In this document: one piece after another, positions 15,914-24,067 of the stretch | Layout: every line of letters starts with the position of its first letter | Position numbering within the stretch: position 1 is the stretch's first letter | NCBI GenBank assembly: GCA_009693985.1 | Contig: SHWE01000017.1 | Location: 1-40,780 of the forward strand | Direction of reading: 5' to 3' | From: Alphaproteobacteria bacterium | Lineage (GTDB): Bacteria > Pseudomonadota > Alphaproteobacteria > Micropepsales > Micropepsaceae | Length of the DNA: 40,780 nucleotides | The notes under the pieces: generated by a model | Told to the model about the DNA's origin: nothing | The model's input: only the letters and a program-made list of their open reading frames with translations | Database searches by the model: none | Made by a program: the position numbers and the translations under genes

Positions 15914-17683
15914 ATGGTCACGAAACTGAACGAAGTCGATGCGGTGGTGATCGGCGTCGGCATGACCGGCGCCATGATTGCCAAGGAATTCACGCTTGCG
16001 GGCCTGACCGTCGTCGGCCTCGAACGCGGCCCCGACCGCCGTCCGCGAGAGGAATCCGTGCTCCCGCGAATCCGCGACGAACTGAAATACGTCCAGCGCC
16101 TGGAGCTGATGCAGGACAATTCCATCGACACCGTCACCTTCCGCAACAATTCGGAGCAGACCGCGCTTCCCATCCGCCGCTGGGGCGCGTTCCTGCCCGG
16201 CGAAGGCGTCGGCGGCACGCTCAACCATTGGGGCGGCATGCATTGGCGCTATTTGCCGACGGATTTCCGTATCCGCAGCACGATCACAGAACGCTACGGC
16301 GCGGGCGCCATTCCCGGCGACATGACGATCGCCGATTGGCCTGTCTCCTACGACGAGTTGGAGCCCTACTACGACAAGTTCGACAAGATGTGCGGCGTGG
16401 CGGGCAAGGCCGGCAATCTGCGCGGCCAGAAAATCGCGGGCGGCAATATCTTTGAAGGCGCGCGCAGCGACGAATATCCGACGCCCGCGCTGAAGCCCTC
16501 GGGCGGCGCGGTCTTGTTCACGCAAGCCTGCAACAATCTTGGACACCACCCTTTCCCCGCGCCCTTCGGCGCCGCGAGCCAGCCCTACAAGAATATTTAC
16601 GGCATCCAGCTTGGGGCCTGCGAATATTGCGGCTTCTGCGGCCGCAATTCCTGCGAGGCGAATTCCAAGGTCACCGCGCCCACCCACATCATGCCGGCGC
16701 TCCGCGACGAGGCGAAATTCACGCTGCGCACGAACGCGTTCGTCTCCAAGCTCGTCTACGACCGCCAGGCGAAGAAAGTCACGAGCGTCCTCTACACCGA
16801 CATGAATACGGGCGAGGAATATGAGCAGCCCGCGGGCATCGTCATTCTGTCGGGTTACGTCTTCACCAATAGCAATATGCTGTTCCATTCGGGCATCGGC
16901 GAACCCTACGACGCGCGCACCGGGCGCGGCGTCGTCGGCAAGAATTATTGCTATCAGTTCGAAGCAACGGCGACGGCCTTCTTCGAGGACAAGAACCTCA
17001 ACCCGTTCATGGGCTCGCCGGGCGACCGCGCGGTCATCGACGACTTCAACGGCGAGAATTTCGATCATTCCGGCCTCGACTTCCTCGGCGGCGGCTACAT
17101 TCGCGGCGGCAGCGGCGCCGAGCCTCCCATCGGTGGGCGCGCAGTGCCCGCCGATGTTCCGTCCTGGGGCTCCGAATGGAAGAAGGAAACCGTGCGCTGG
17201 TACTACCATGCGGTCGAGTTCCAGAACCAGGGCTCGGTTTATGCCAACCGCGCGAACTATCTCGACGTCGATCCCATCTATAAGGATGCGTTGGGACGGC
17301 CGTTGATCCGCCTCACCTATAACGCCACCAAAAACGATCACGCGATGTCGCGCTATATGCTGACCAAGATCGACGCGATCATCAAAGAGATGAACCCGAC
17401 CCACTACGAGCTGCATCCGCGGCCGCTCAACTTCACCATCGTGCCCTATCAGTCGACGCACAACACCGGCGGCACCATGATGGGGACGACGCCCGCAAAT
17501 AGCGTGGTCAACCGCTATCAACAGTCATGGGCCGCGCACAATCTGTTTATCATGGGCGCCTCCACCTTCCCGCAGCAGCACGGCTATAACCCAACGGGCA
17601 CCGTGGGCGCGCTCGCCTATTTTGCGTCCGACAAGATCGTGAAGGATTATGTGAAGAATCCCGGTCCGCTGGTTCAGGCGTAA
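15914..17683 (+). CDS. GMC-family FAD dehydrogenase large subunit, copy 2
   Basis: 589 residues, paralogue of the protein at 13353. AVVIGVGMTGAMIAKEF gives the FAD fold. The cysteine group CEYCGFCGRNSC occupies exactly the same residue numbers (236, 239, 242, 247). YQSTHNTGGTMMG and GYNPTGTVGALAYF supply the catalytic His/Asn region. The segments between residues 190 and 230 and around 340-400 differ more from copy 1 than the rest, so substrate preference has probably diverged. It ends in TAATG, its stop sharing an A with an upstream ATG of the cytochrome frame, and the cytochrome c gene follows directly, so transfer of electrons to it is likely. Confidence 0.9.
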   Translation: MVTKLNEVDAVVIGVGMTGAMIAKEFTLAGLTVVGLERGPDRRPREESVLPRIRDELKYVQRLELMQDNSIDTVTFRNNSEQTALPIRRWGAFLPGEGVGGTLNHWGGMHWRYLPTDFRIRSTITERYGAGAIPGDMTIADWPVSYDELEPYYDKFDKMCGVAGKAGNLRGQKIAGGNIFEGARSDEYPTPALKPSGGAVLFTQACNNLGHHPFPAPFGAASQPYKNIYGIQLGACEYCGFCGRNSCEANSKVTAPTHIMPALRDEAKFTLRTNAFVSKLVYDRQAKKVTSVLYTDMNTGEEYEQPAGIVILSGYVFTNSNMLFHSGIGEPYDARTGRGVVGKNYCYQFEATATAFFEDKNLNPFMGSPGDRAVIDDFNGENFDHSGLDFLGGGYIRGGSGAEPPIGGRAVPADVPSWGSEWKKETVRWYYHAVEFQNQGSVYANRANYLDVDPIYKDALGRPLIRLTYNATKNDHAMSRYMLTKIDAIIKEMNPTHYELHPRPLNFTIVPYQSTHNTGGTMMGTTPANSVVNRYQQSWAAHNLFIMGASTFPQQHGYNPTGTVGALAYFASDKIVKDYVKNPGPLVQA

Positions 17684-17706
17684 TGAAAATCAAGGGAGAG
17701 ACATTC

Positions 17707-18066
17707 ATGCAGTTCGTTCGTTACGGTGCAGCCGCCTGCGCCCTTCTTCTCGCCGCGCCCGCCTTCGCGGCCGACGCCAATCACGGCAAGACATTGTTCA
17801 CGGCATGCTTCGCCTGCCATACGGAGCGGCCCGATGCGCTCGGCCCGAGTCTGAAGGGCGTCGTCGGGCGCAAAGCGGCCTGGCTGCAGGATTTCCGCTA
17901 TTCGCCCGCCATGACGCGCTCGGGCCTTACTTGGACCGAAGCGAATTTGAAGGATTATCTGCGCGACCCGCAAGGAAAGGTGAAGGGCAACCGTATGCCG
18001 TTCTCCGGTTATCCGAACGCGACCGACGTCGACGACGTCGTGGCCTATCTCGTCACACTGAAATAA
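17707..18066 (+). CDS. class I c-type cytochrome
   Basis: 119 residues. An N-terminal signal peptide ends at PAFAADANHG. A single haem site CFACH (Cys34, Cys37, His38) and a likely axial Met in NRMPFSGY follow, as in small soluble cytochromes c. It would work in the periplasm as electron acceptor for the GMC dehydrogenases just upstream. ATG 17707 is preferred over the in-frame ATG at 17683 because AAGGGAGAG lies between them and the signal peptide begins properly at 17707. The 3' end overlaps the convergent 2OG-Fe(II) oxygenase gene by 22 bp. It is the final gene of the duplicated GMC operon. Confidence 0.92.
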   Translation: MQFVRYGAAACALLLAAPAFAADANHGKTLFTACFACHTERPDALGPSLKGVVGRKAAWLQDFRYSPAMTRSGLTWTEANLKDYLRDPQGKVKGNRMPFSGYPNATDVDDVVAYLVTLK

Positions 18067-18716
18067 TTCGAGCTGCCGTTGACGTTCTCGTTCGTGACAT
18101 TGGTCGCGATCGAGATGCGGGTTCCCTCGCCGTGGAACGGATGCACCCAGTGCTCGATCCAGGCCGGAAAGAGCAACATCATTCCGGCCTGAGGCTGAAT
18201 CAGCATAGGCTGACCTTCGTTGAAACCCGGCATGCGCGCGAACCCCGCCGCCGGACGCGGATCGCGCAATTCGATCCTGCCATTGGTCGCCGTCTCCGGC
18301 GACGGCTTGCCGACCGACACGTAATAGACCACCGACCAATGATTGCCGGGATGCACATGCAGCATGTTGTAGTGCCCGGATTGATTGACGTTGGCCCAGG
18401 CATCGGCGCGGTAGGCAACCTGCGTTTGCGCATTGGGACGCCGCTGCTCGACCAGTGACGGCATCTGGCTGATGGCCTGCACCGAGCGGTCAACCTCGGA
18501 GGCCAAAATCTTGATCTCGGCTTCGGGCCAATCGAGCAAATCGGGAAGCGACTGCCAGCCGCCGACATTGCTGATGCGGTTGGCCTCGCCGCGTTCGTAG
18601 CGGGCGGGGATGGCGCGCTCAAGTCCGGCGTTCAGCGCCGCCGCGCCAGGCACCGTTCGTATCGAGAGCGGCGTTCCGAAAGCGACCGACATTTCCGGCG
18701 TGATTGGCACGAACAT
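18045..18716 (-). CDS. 2-oxoglutarate/Fe(II)-dependent oxygenase-like protein
   Basis: 223 residues of the small putative 2OG-Fe(II) oxygenase family (the TIGR02466/YbiX-like type). HVHPGNHWSVVYYVSVG carries the H-x-H start of the iron facial triad, GRIELRDPRP follows, and FPAWIEHWVHPF gives the distal histidine. TRISIATN places the arginine that binds 2-oxoglutarate. No signal peptide is seen. ATG 18716 is chosen because it begins the recognisable domain; the open frame extends upstream only through the preceding gene's end. The gene follows the gentisate dioxygenase gene by about 60 bp on the same strand and may modify an aromatic or other side chain, but no substrate can be named. Confidence 0.75.
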   Translation of the reverse strand: MFVPITPEMSVAFGTPLSIRTVPGAAALNAGLERAIPARYERGEANRISNVGGWQSLPDLLDWPEAEIKILASEVDRSVQAISQMPSLVEQRRPNAQTQVAYRADAWANVNQSGHYNMLHVHPGNHWSVVYYVSVGKPSPETATNGRIELRDPRPAAGFARMPGFNEGQPMLIQPQAGMMLLFPAWIEHWVHPFHGEGTRISIATNVTNENVNGSSNYFSVTR

Positions 18717-18777
18717 TTTTGCGGCAAGCCCAGCAGTCCCCGCGCCAAGTCCAGGGTTTCGCCCGCTTGAAATCAAA

Positions 18778-19803
18778 TCACGATTGCTCGCGCCAGAAAC
18801 CCAGCGCCTCCTGCGCCGCACGGTCGGAAAAACTGAAGATCACGGTTTGGTGTTTCGCCCTCAATCGGTACGAGCACCAGGACGGCACGACGAATATATC
18901 ATGCGGTGAAAAATCGAATCGCTCGCCGTCGATTTCCACCTCACCCTCGCCCTCGACCACGGCGAACACCGTGCCGTCGGTGCTACGGTAGGGAACCCCT
19001 GAAAAACCCGCCGGCAGGAACTGCATGGCGACCGCCATGGTCGGGAAGGGATGGCGGCCATTCGCCGGGTTGGCGTAACGCATCTTGAAGCCATGAGCAG
19101 GATGTGGCGCATCGTTGCGCGCAGCAGCGGCAAGCGCCTCGCGTGTTCGCGCATAGGGATAAACCAGCACGGGCGAGACGGCCCCGCCTTGTTTGTAATC
19201 CACCGGGAGCAGGTTCGAGCCGAACGCCGCCAGCGCGGTGCCGTGTTCGCGAAGGTGTGCGTTCTCATTGCCCGCATAATTCTCGCGAAACGTGGCGCCG
19301 AAGAAACGCGTGAACGGTGTGTCGAGTCCGTCCAGCCAGACGACAGGACACGAGCCCTCATTGCCATGCGCGTGCCAGCTCCAATTCGGCGTCACCACGA
19401 AATCGCCCGGATGCATGATGACGCGCTCGCCGCCGACATCGGTGTAGCCGCCCTCGCCTTCCATCAGGAAGCGCAGCGCGTTCGGCGTATGTCGGTGGGA
19501 GCGCGCGACCTCGCCAGGCTGGATGATCTGCAACCCCGCATAGAGCGAGTTGGTGATGAAGGTGGTGCCCTTCAGTTTCGGATTCTCCAGCACCAACACG
19601 CGGCGCTCCGCCTGCTCCTTCGAGATGAGGGACGCCGCCTCGATCAGCTTCAGCCTGAGCTCGCTGTAACGCCACAGGCGGGGCGCGCATTCCGTTCCCG
19701 GCCGCATTGCCGATTCCCGCCGCTCCCACAGCGGCATCACGTCGAGCGCGGCAATCTCACGCGAAAAATTCGCCAGCGCGAGAGATAAATCTTTGGCCGT
19801 CAT
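18778..19803 (-). CDS. gentisate 1,2-dioxygenase-like ring-cleaving cupin
   Basis: 341 residues, bicupin of the gentisate / 1-hydroxy-2-naphthoate / salicylate 1,2-dioxygenase family, which uses Fe(II) to open a dihydroxylated ring between the carboxyl-bearing carbon and its hydroxylated neighbour. The N-terminal cupin has RSHRHTPNALRFLMEGEG (His103, His105) and NWSWHAHGN (His144, His146) as iron ligands. The second cupin contains GTVFAVVEGEGEVEIDG and HDIFVVPSWCSYR. An opening MPLWERRESAMRPG is typical. It overlaps the upstream fumarylacetoacetate-hydrolase-like gene in TGATG. Gentisate is the simplest substrate given that neighbour, but salicylate-type substrates are not excluded. Confidence 0.88.
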   Translation of the reverse strand: MTAKDLSLALANFSREIAALDVMPLWERRESAMRPGTECAPRLWRYSELRLKLIEAASLISKEQAERRVLVLENPKLKGTTFITNSLYAGLQIIQPGEVARSHRHTPNALRFLMEGEGGYTDVGGERVIMHPGDFVVTPNWSWHAHGNEGSCPVVWLDGLDTPFTRFFGATFRENYAGNENAHLREHGTALAAFGSNLLPVDYKQGGAVSPVLVYPYARTREALAAAARNDAPHPAHGFKMRYANPANGRHPFPTMAVAMQFLPAGFSGVPYRSTDGTVFAVVEGEGEVEIDGERFDFSPHDIFVVPSWCSYRLRAKHQTVIFSFSDRAAQEALGFWREQS

Positions 19804-20690
19804 CAGGCTTTGGCGTCCACCGGCAACGGCTCGACGAAGATGGAGCGCTTACCCGTCTCGCCTTGCACCACGTCGAGCGTCATCTCGCCGACACGCTCGA
19901 AATGGATGCGCACCTTGTCGCCGTGGCGGATGGGCCCAACGCCGGCCGGCGTGCCCGTCGCGATGATGTCGCCCGGATAGAGCGTCATCACCGATGAAGC
20001 GAGTTCGATCATGCCCGGAATGTCGAGCACAAGATCGCACGTGTTGGCATCCTGCTTCAACTCGCCGTTCACCCATAAACGGCCCTGAAGATTGGAAACG
20101 CCCTCGCCGATTTCGTCCTCCGTGACAATCCACGGACCGACCGGGCAGAACGTGTCGAAACCTTTGCGCGTGACACGCTCCTCCTTGCCCCGGATCACCG
20201 CGTCGATCAGGCAGGAATAGCCGAACGTGTATTCGCGCCATTTTTCGCGCGGAATGTCGCGGCCCTCTTTGGAGACGATCAGGGCCAACTCGCACTCATG
20301 ATCGATGCGGCGGCCCCCATTCACCGGCAAGACAATCGGATCGGCAGGCCCCGACAGCGCCGAAGGCGGCTTCAAGAAAAAGCCCTGATTGTTGGCGCGA
20401 TAGGCGGCGTTCATTTCGACGCCATGCTCGTGATAGTTGACCGGATAGGCGATGACCTTGTTGGGCCATGGCACGGGCGTCAGCAGGCGCACCTGAGAGA
20501 GCGGCTTGCCTTGGGCACTCCGTTCGGCGGTCTCCAACCGTCCGCGATAATCGGCGAAATTCGCGATCAGCCGGTTCATCGCGACGGGCGGCCATTCCTC
20601 GGGCTCAGCCCCGATGATTCCGGTGACATCAATGATCGTATCGTCGCGGATAACGCCGATACGGCCATTGTTGAAGCGGGCAAGTTTCAT
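19803..20690 (-). CDS. fumarylacetoacetate hydrolase family protein (fumarylpyruvate hydrolase type)
   Basis: 295 residues. The FAH C-terminal fold is evident in FFLKPPSALSGPADPIVLP, a metal site with Glu132 and Glu134 in HECELALIVS, Asp163, FDTFCPVGPWIVT, and the terminal DIIATGTPAGVGPIRHGD. In the gentisate pathway this family splits fumarylpyruvate into fumarate and pyruvate. It would act after gentisate dioxygenase, with a maleylpyruvate isomerase not seen in this window. The start at 20690 (MKLARFNNGRIGV) matches the family N-terminus. It is the first gene of the three-gene minus-strand operon and divergent from the truncated FAD monooxygenase, with a shared control region at 20691-20769. 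Confidence 0.88.
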   Translation of the reverse strand: MKLARFNNGRIGVIRDDTIIDVTGIIGAEPEEWPPVAMNRLIANFADYRGRLETAERSAQGKPLSQVRLLTPVPWPNKVIAYPVNYHEHGVEMNAAYRANNQGFFLKPPSALSGPADPIVLPVNGGRRIDHECELALIVSKEGRDIPREKWREYTFGYSCLIDAVIRGKEERVTRKGFDTFCPVGPWIVTEDEIGEGVSNLQGRLWVNGELKQDANTCDLVLDIPGMIELASSVMTLYPGDIIATGTPAGVGPIRHGDKVRIHFERVGEMTLDVVQGETGKRSIFVEPLPVDAKA

Positions 20691-20769
20691 GTCATATCCT
20701 TCAAGGCGCAGGAAAATGCTACGCCACTCCTTCTTTACAGGCAATTTTGGGAAAGTGTACTGATTGGAT
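20691..20769. promoter_or_regulatory. 79-bp divergent promoter region of the gentisate-type genes
   Basis: This is the only space between the divergent FAH-like and FAD monooxygenase genes. A sigma-70-like pair for the plus strand may be TTTACA (20734-20739) and TGTACT (20756-20761), 16 bp apart; this would start transcription almost at the ATG. No clear operator dyad was found. Confidence 0.3.
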
Positions 20770-21126
20770 ATGGCGGCGGTGGAAAGCGAAATCACCATTG
20801 TCGGCGGCGGCATCGGCGGCCTCGCGCTCGCGCTTCACTTGCACGGCCATGGAATCTCCTGCCGTATCTACGAGGCAGCGCCGGTCTTGAAGGAACTGGG
20901 CGTCGGCATCACCGTTCTGCCGCACGCCATGCGCGAGCTGACCGCGCTTGGGCTCGGCCAAACGATCGAAGCGCTCGGCATCGAGAACACCGAAAGCCGT
21001 TTCTTCAACCGCTTCGGCCAGCTCATCTATGCCGAGAAGCGCGGGCGCTATGCCGGCTACAAAGTGCCCGAAATCGGCGTCCATCGCGGCCGCCGAGCGC
21101 TTCCAAATCGATCTCGGTCTTTTTGA
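20770..21126 (+). pseudogene. FAD-dependent aromatic monooxygenase, truncated after about 108 residues
   Basis: The N-terminus is an ordinary flavin hydroxylase of the salicylate / 3-hydroxybenzoate hydroxylase type: ITIVGGGIGGLALALHLHGH (FAD-binding GxGxxG), IYEAAPVLKELGVGITVLPH and FNRFGQLIYAEKRG. Such proteins are about 380-420 residues and continue after a V-H-R-G motif into the active-site domain. Here similarity stops right after VHRGR at about 21094, inside GCGGCCGC, and the frame then runs antisense through a hemerythrin gene to a stop at 21126. Missing are the second flavin motif (GxD near residue 300) and the substrate domain, so no activity is expected. Before truncation it probably made gentisate for the divergent dioxygenase operon. 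Confidence 0.8.
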
Positions 21127-21565
21127 CTTCAGGAAAATACTCGGTCTCTTCTTCCTTCACGTGATGCTTCACATATTCCGAGAGAACCTTGACCTTGGCG
21201 TCATAGAGCTCATCGTCTGGCGCCATTTCCTTGAGTTGCTCGACCAGCGATTTGATGCCGGCATGCTCGACTTCGGCTTCGTCGACCATTTCTTCATCTT
21301 CGTCTTCGAGCACTTCGCGTGTCGCGGGATAGAAGATTTCCTCTTCGATCTGAGCGTGCACGCTTAGTTCGTCGCAGATCTTCTTGACGATAGCGTCCTT
21401 GCCGGCGTCTTCGTCGTTCTTGGCCTTTTCGAATTTCTTGAACAGATCTTCGACGGTGGCGTGATCGGCCATTAGAAGTTTGATGGCGTCCTGCGCTTTG
21501 GCATTAGGTTTCGTGCGAGCCTTTTGATCGCGGACTGGCTTTGACGTGCTGGTGCCGAGGGGCAT
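21023..21565 (-). CDS. hemerythrin HHE-domain protein with replaced C-terminus
   Basis: 180 residues. A basic N-terminal tail is followed by a four-helix di-iron hemerythrin domain: LLMADHATVEDLFKKF, ELSVHAQIEEEIFYPA, AEVEHAGIKSLVEQL and YVKHHVKEEETEYFPEV, giving the expected H, HxxxE, H and HxxxxE-type ligands. Such proteins sense or buffer oxygen, NO or iron. The natural ending probably continues past EIDLEALG, but here the last 20 or so residues are antisense to the truncated flavin monooxygenase, so the gene also lost its 3' end at the 21086-21093 junction. The core is intact and may still be functional. An EcfG-like promoter lies 62 bp upstream. Confidence 0.82.
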   Translation of the reverse strand: MPLGTSTSKPVRDQKARTKPNAKAQDAIKLLMADHATVEDLFKKFEKAKNDEDAGKDAIVKKICDELSVHAQIEEEIFYPATREVLEDEDEEMVDEAEVEHAGIKSLVEQLKEMAPDDELYDAKVKVLSEYVKHHVKEEETEYFPEVKKTEIDLEALGGRDGRRFRALCSRHSARASRHR

Positions 21566-21626
21566 GGAACTCTCCGTGATGTGGGTTTCAAAGCGAAGGC
21601 ACGAACCTCGCGCCTGTCAGTGACTT

Positions 21627-21652
21627 AGCGGCGAAGAGCACGAGTTGGTTCC
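21627..21652 (-). promoter_or_regulatory. possible EcfG (general stress) promoter for the hemerythrin gene
   Basis: On the minus strand GGAAC (21652-21648) is separated by 17 bases from CGCT (21630-21627). The alphaproteobacterial general-stress sigma factor EcfG recognises GGAAC-N16/17-CGTT, so this differs at one base. Its distance from the hemerythrin start (62 bp) is suitable. Confidence 0.4.
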
Positions 21653-21830
21653 GGCTCTTGCAATATTTCTCACACACCGTGCCGCCGCGATTCGACCAAG
21701 CGCGGCAAATATGTTCTTCTTTCGGGCATCGGACCATGCCAGTCGAGCTGCGGCAATTTTAAAGCGCAACCGGGGCCGGGTTGTTGCGTTTCTTAGTTCT
21801 CCGCAAGTCATCCCCCAAGAGGGCCTTACG

Positions 21831-23105
21831 ATGAACCGCCACCTCTTGAGCGATGCTCTCGGAGCGCCGAGCGCCTTCCTGCCGCGCTATGTCGCTGTCC
21901 GGACATTGACCGAAAGACTCGCCGAGCCGCTGGGCCCCGAAGATCAATGCATCCAGTCAATGCCGGATGCGAGCCCGACCAAATGGCATCTTGCCCACAC
22001 CACCTGGTTCTTCGAGACGTTGGTGCTGGCCCCGCATGCGCCCGGCTACCAGCTCTACGATCCGCGCTACGCCTATCTGTTCAATTCCTATTACGAGGCA
22101 TTGGGCGCGCGCCATCCGCGGCCTGAACGCGGGCTTCTGACGCGGCCGACGGTTGCGGAGGTGCTTGCCTATCGCCGACATGTCGATGCGGAAATCGCGC
22201 AATTGTTCGAAAGCACATCGCACGTCGCCCGCGTCGCATTCGAAGATATCGCTGAGCTCGGTCTCCATCACGAACAACAGCACCAGGAATTGCTGCTCAC
22301 CGACATCAAGCACGCTTTTTCCTGCAATCCCCTGTTGCCGGCCTATGCGCCTCCCGTTCCTTCGGTGGTGCCCGATGCCACCCCGCTCGAATGGATGGAG
22401 CATCCGGACGGCATCGTGCCCATCGGCCATGACGGGAACGGCTTCGCCTTCGACAATGAGGGACCGCGCCATCCCGCGCTTCTGACGCCCCACCGGCTTG
22501 CATCGCGGCCCACGACATGCGGCGAATATCTCGCTTTCATGGCGGACGGCGGCTACCGGAAGCCGCAACACTGGCTCTCCGACGGCTTGGTGGCATGTCA
22601 GAAAGAAGGCTGGACGGCGCCGCTCTATTGGTTGGAGCGAGACGGCGCGTGGGAAATGTTCACGCTCAACGGCGTTCAGCCGGTGAAGCCGGACGAACCT
22701 GTCACGCATGTCAGCTTCTATGAAGCGGCCGCCTATGCGTCGTGGGCGGGAAAGCGCCTGCCGACCGAATTCGAATGGGAAGCAGCCGCCTCCGAGCGCG
22801 CGGTCGAGGGTAATTTCCTCGACCCTGCGCGGCCCCATCCCAAAGCCGCCTCGCGGCCCGGCATGCAGCAACTCTACGGCGACGTCTGGCAATGGACGCG
22901 TTCGGCCTATGATCCCTATCCCGGCTTTCGTCCGTTCGAAGGCGCCGCCGGTGAGTACAATGGCAAGTTCATGTGCGGCCAGCTCGTGCTGCGCGGCGGC
23001 TCCTGCGCCACGCCGCAGGGCCACATCCGTTCCTCCTATCGCAATTTCTTCCCACCTGCGGCCCGCTGGCAATTCTCCGGCATCCGGCTTGCGGAGGATG
23101 CATGA
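21831..23105 (+). CDS. egtB: ergothioneine sulfoxide synthase EgtB
   Basis: 424 residues. EgtB is a non-haem iron enzyme that joins hercynine to a thiol (cysteine or gamma-glutamylcysteine) with O2. An N-terminal DinB-like domain supplies the three-histidine iron site: His53 in KWHLAHTTWF plus His147 and His151 in HHEQQHQEL (the HxxxHxE motif). The C-terminal FGE-sulfatase domain shows VTHVSFYEAAAYASWAGKRL, PTEFEWEAAASERA, YGDVWQWTRSAYDPYPGF and LRGGSCATPQGHIRSSYRNF. ATG 21831 follows AAGAGGG; the frame is open upstream but without homology. It overlaps egtD in ATGA, so the two are co-translated. Confidence 0.95.
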   Translation: MNRHLLSDALGAPSAFLPRYVAVRTLTERLAEPLGPEDQCIQSMPDASPTKWHLAHTTWFFETLVLAPHAPGYQLYDPRYAYLFNSYYEALGARHPRPERGLLTRPTVAEVLAYRRHVDAEIAQLFESTSHVARVAFEDIAELGLHHEQQHQELLLTDIKHAFSCNPLLPAYAPPVPSVVPDATPLEWMEHPDGIVPIGHDGNGFAFDNEGPRHPALLTPHRLASRPTTCGEYLAFMADGGYRKPQHWLSDGLVACQKEGWTAPLYWLERDGAWEMFTLNGVQPVKPDEPVTHVSFYEAAAYASWAGKRLPTEFEWEAAASERAVEGNFLDPARPHPKAASRPGMQQLYGDVWQWTRSAYDPYPGFRPFEGAAGEYNGKFMCGQLVLRGGSCATPQGHIRSSYRNFFPPAARWQFSGIRLAEDA

Positions 23106-24067
23106 CGCCCCCGCATGAAGACGCGCTCCGCCAACAGCAGCCGGAGCATGATTACGAATTTCGCGATGCGCTTATCGCCGGGCTGACATCGACGCCCAAA
23201 CGAATTCCGAGCAAATATTTCTACGATGGCGCGGGCTCGAAACTGTTCGAGCAGATCTGCGCGTTGCCCGAATATTATCCGACGCGCACCGAGCTCGCCC
23301 TTCTGCGCCGCCACGTGAGCGAGATCACGGCCCTGTTCGGAGCGGACGTCGAGATCGTCGAATTCGGCGCCGGCGCGATCGAAAAAATCCGCCCACTGCT
23401 CGATGTGGCCGAGCGCCCGCTTGCCTATATCCCGGTTGATATCTCCGGACCCTATCTAAGGTCGGTCGCGGCAAAGCTCGATGCGGAATATCCTGATTTG
23501 CTGGTGCGCCCAGTAGTCGCGGATTTCACGCAAAGCCTTCCCGATACGATCTTCTCCGATGGTGCGCGGCGCATCGGCTTCTTCCCCGGCTCGACCATCG
23601 GCAATTTCGAACCGCACGAAGCTGTCCAATTCCTTCGCCAAACGGCACAACTCGTCAGAGGCGGCGGCCTTCTCATCGGCGTCGATCTGGTGAAGGACCC
23701 GGCGATCCTCCATGCGGCCTATAATGACGATATCGGTGTGACCGCAGCGTTCAACAAGAACCTCTTGGTGCGGGCCAATCGCGAGGGGCTGGCGAATTTC
23801 GATCCCAGCCGCTTCACCCATTACGCGTTCTACAATCCGGTCGCCCAACGCATCGAGATGTATCTGATGAGTTCGACCGCCCAACGGGTGACGATTGCGG
23901 GCCGCACCTTGCGCTTCGCGGAAGGCGAAGCGATCCACACCGAATGGTCGCAAAAATATACGGTCGAAGGCTTCCGCAGCCTCGCCGCATCGGCGGGCTT
24001 CAATCCGCGCGCCGTGTGGTGCGATTCCGAACGCCTCTTCAGCATCCACTGGCTGGAAGCGGTCTAG
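23102..24067 (+). CDS. egtD: L-histidine N-alpha-methyltransferase EgtD
   Basis: 321 residues. EgtD trimethylates histidine with SAM to hercynine, the first step of ergothioneine synthesis. KRIPSKYFYDGAGSKLFEQI and LPEYYPTRTELALLRRH are signature segments; IVEFGAGAIEKIRPLLD holds SAM, and GFFPGSTIGNFEPHEAVQFL and LLIGVDLVKDP follow. The C-terminal GEAIHTEWSQKYTVEGF region, whose Glu and Ser-rich stretch bind the substrate amino group, is present. It overlaps egtB by four bases. The stop TAG is interlocked with that of the convergent binding-protein gene in one CTAG. EgtE (C-S lyase), EgtA and EgtC are not in this window; hercynine and cysteine could suffice for this EgtB type. Confidence 0.95.
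   Translation: MTPPHEDALRQQQPEHDYEFRDALIAGLTSTPKRIPSKYFYDGAGSKLFEQICALPEYYPTRTELALLRRHVSEITALFGADVEIVEFGAGAIEKIRPLLDVAERPLAYIPVDISGPYLRSVAAKLDAEYPDLLVRPVVADFTQSLPDTIFSDGARRIGFFPGSTIGNFEPHEAVQFLRQTAQLVRGGGLLIGVDLVKDPAILHAAYNDDIGVTAAFNKNLLVRANREGLANFDPSRFTHYAFYNPVAQRIEMYLMSSTAQRVTIAGRTLRFAEGEAIHTEWSQKYTVEGFRSLAASAGFNPRAVWCDSERLFSIHWLEAV

Noticed and set aside
15896..17521. Open frame of 541 codons antisense to the second GMC large subunit
   Set aside because: A frame shadow typical of high-GC DNA; arginine/valine-rich composition and no recognisable motifs.
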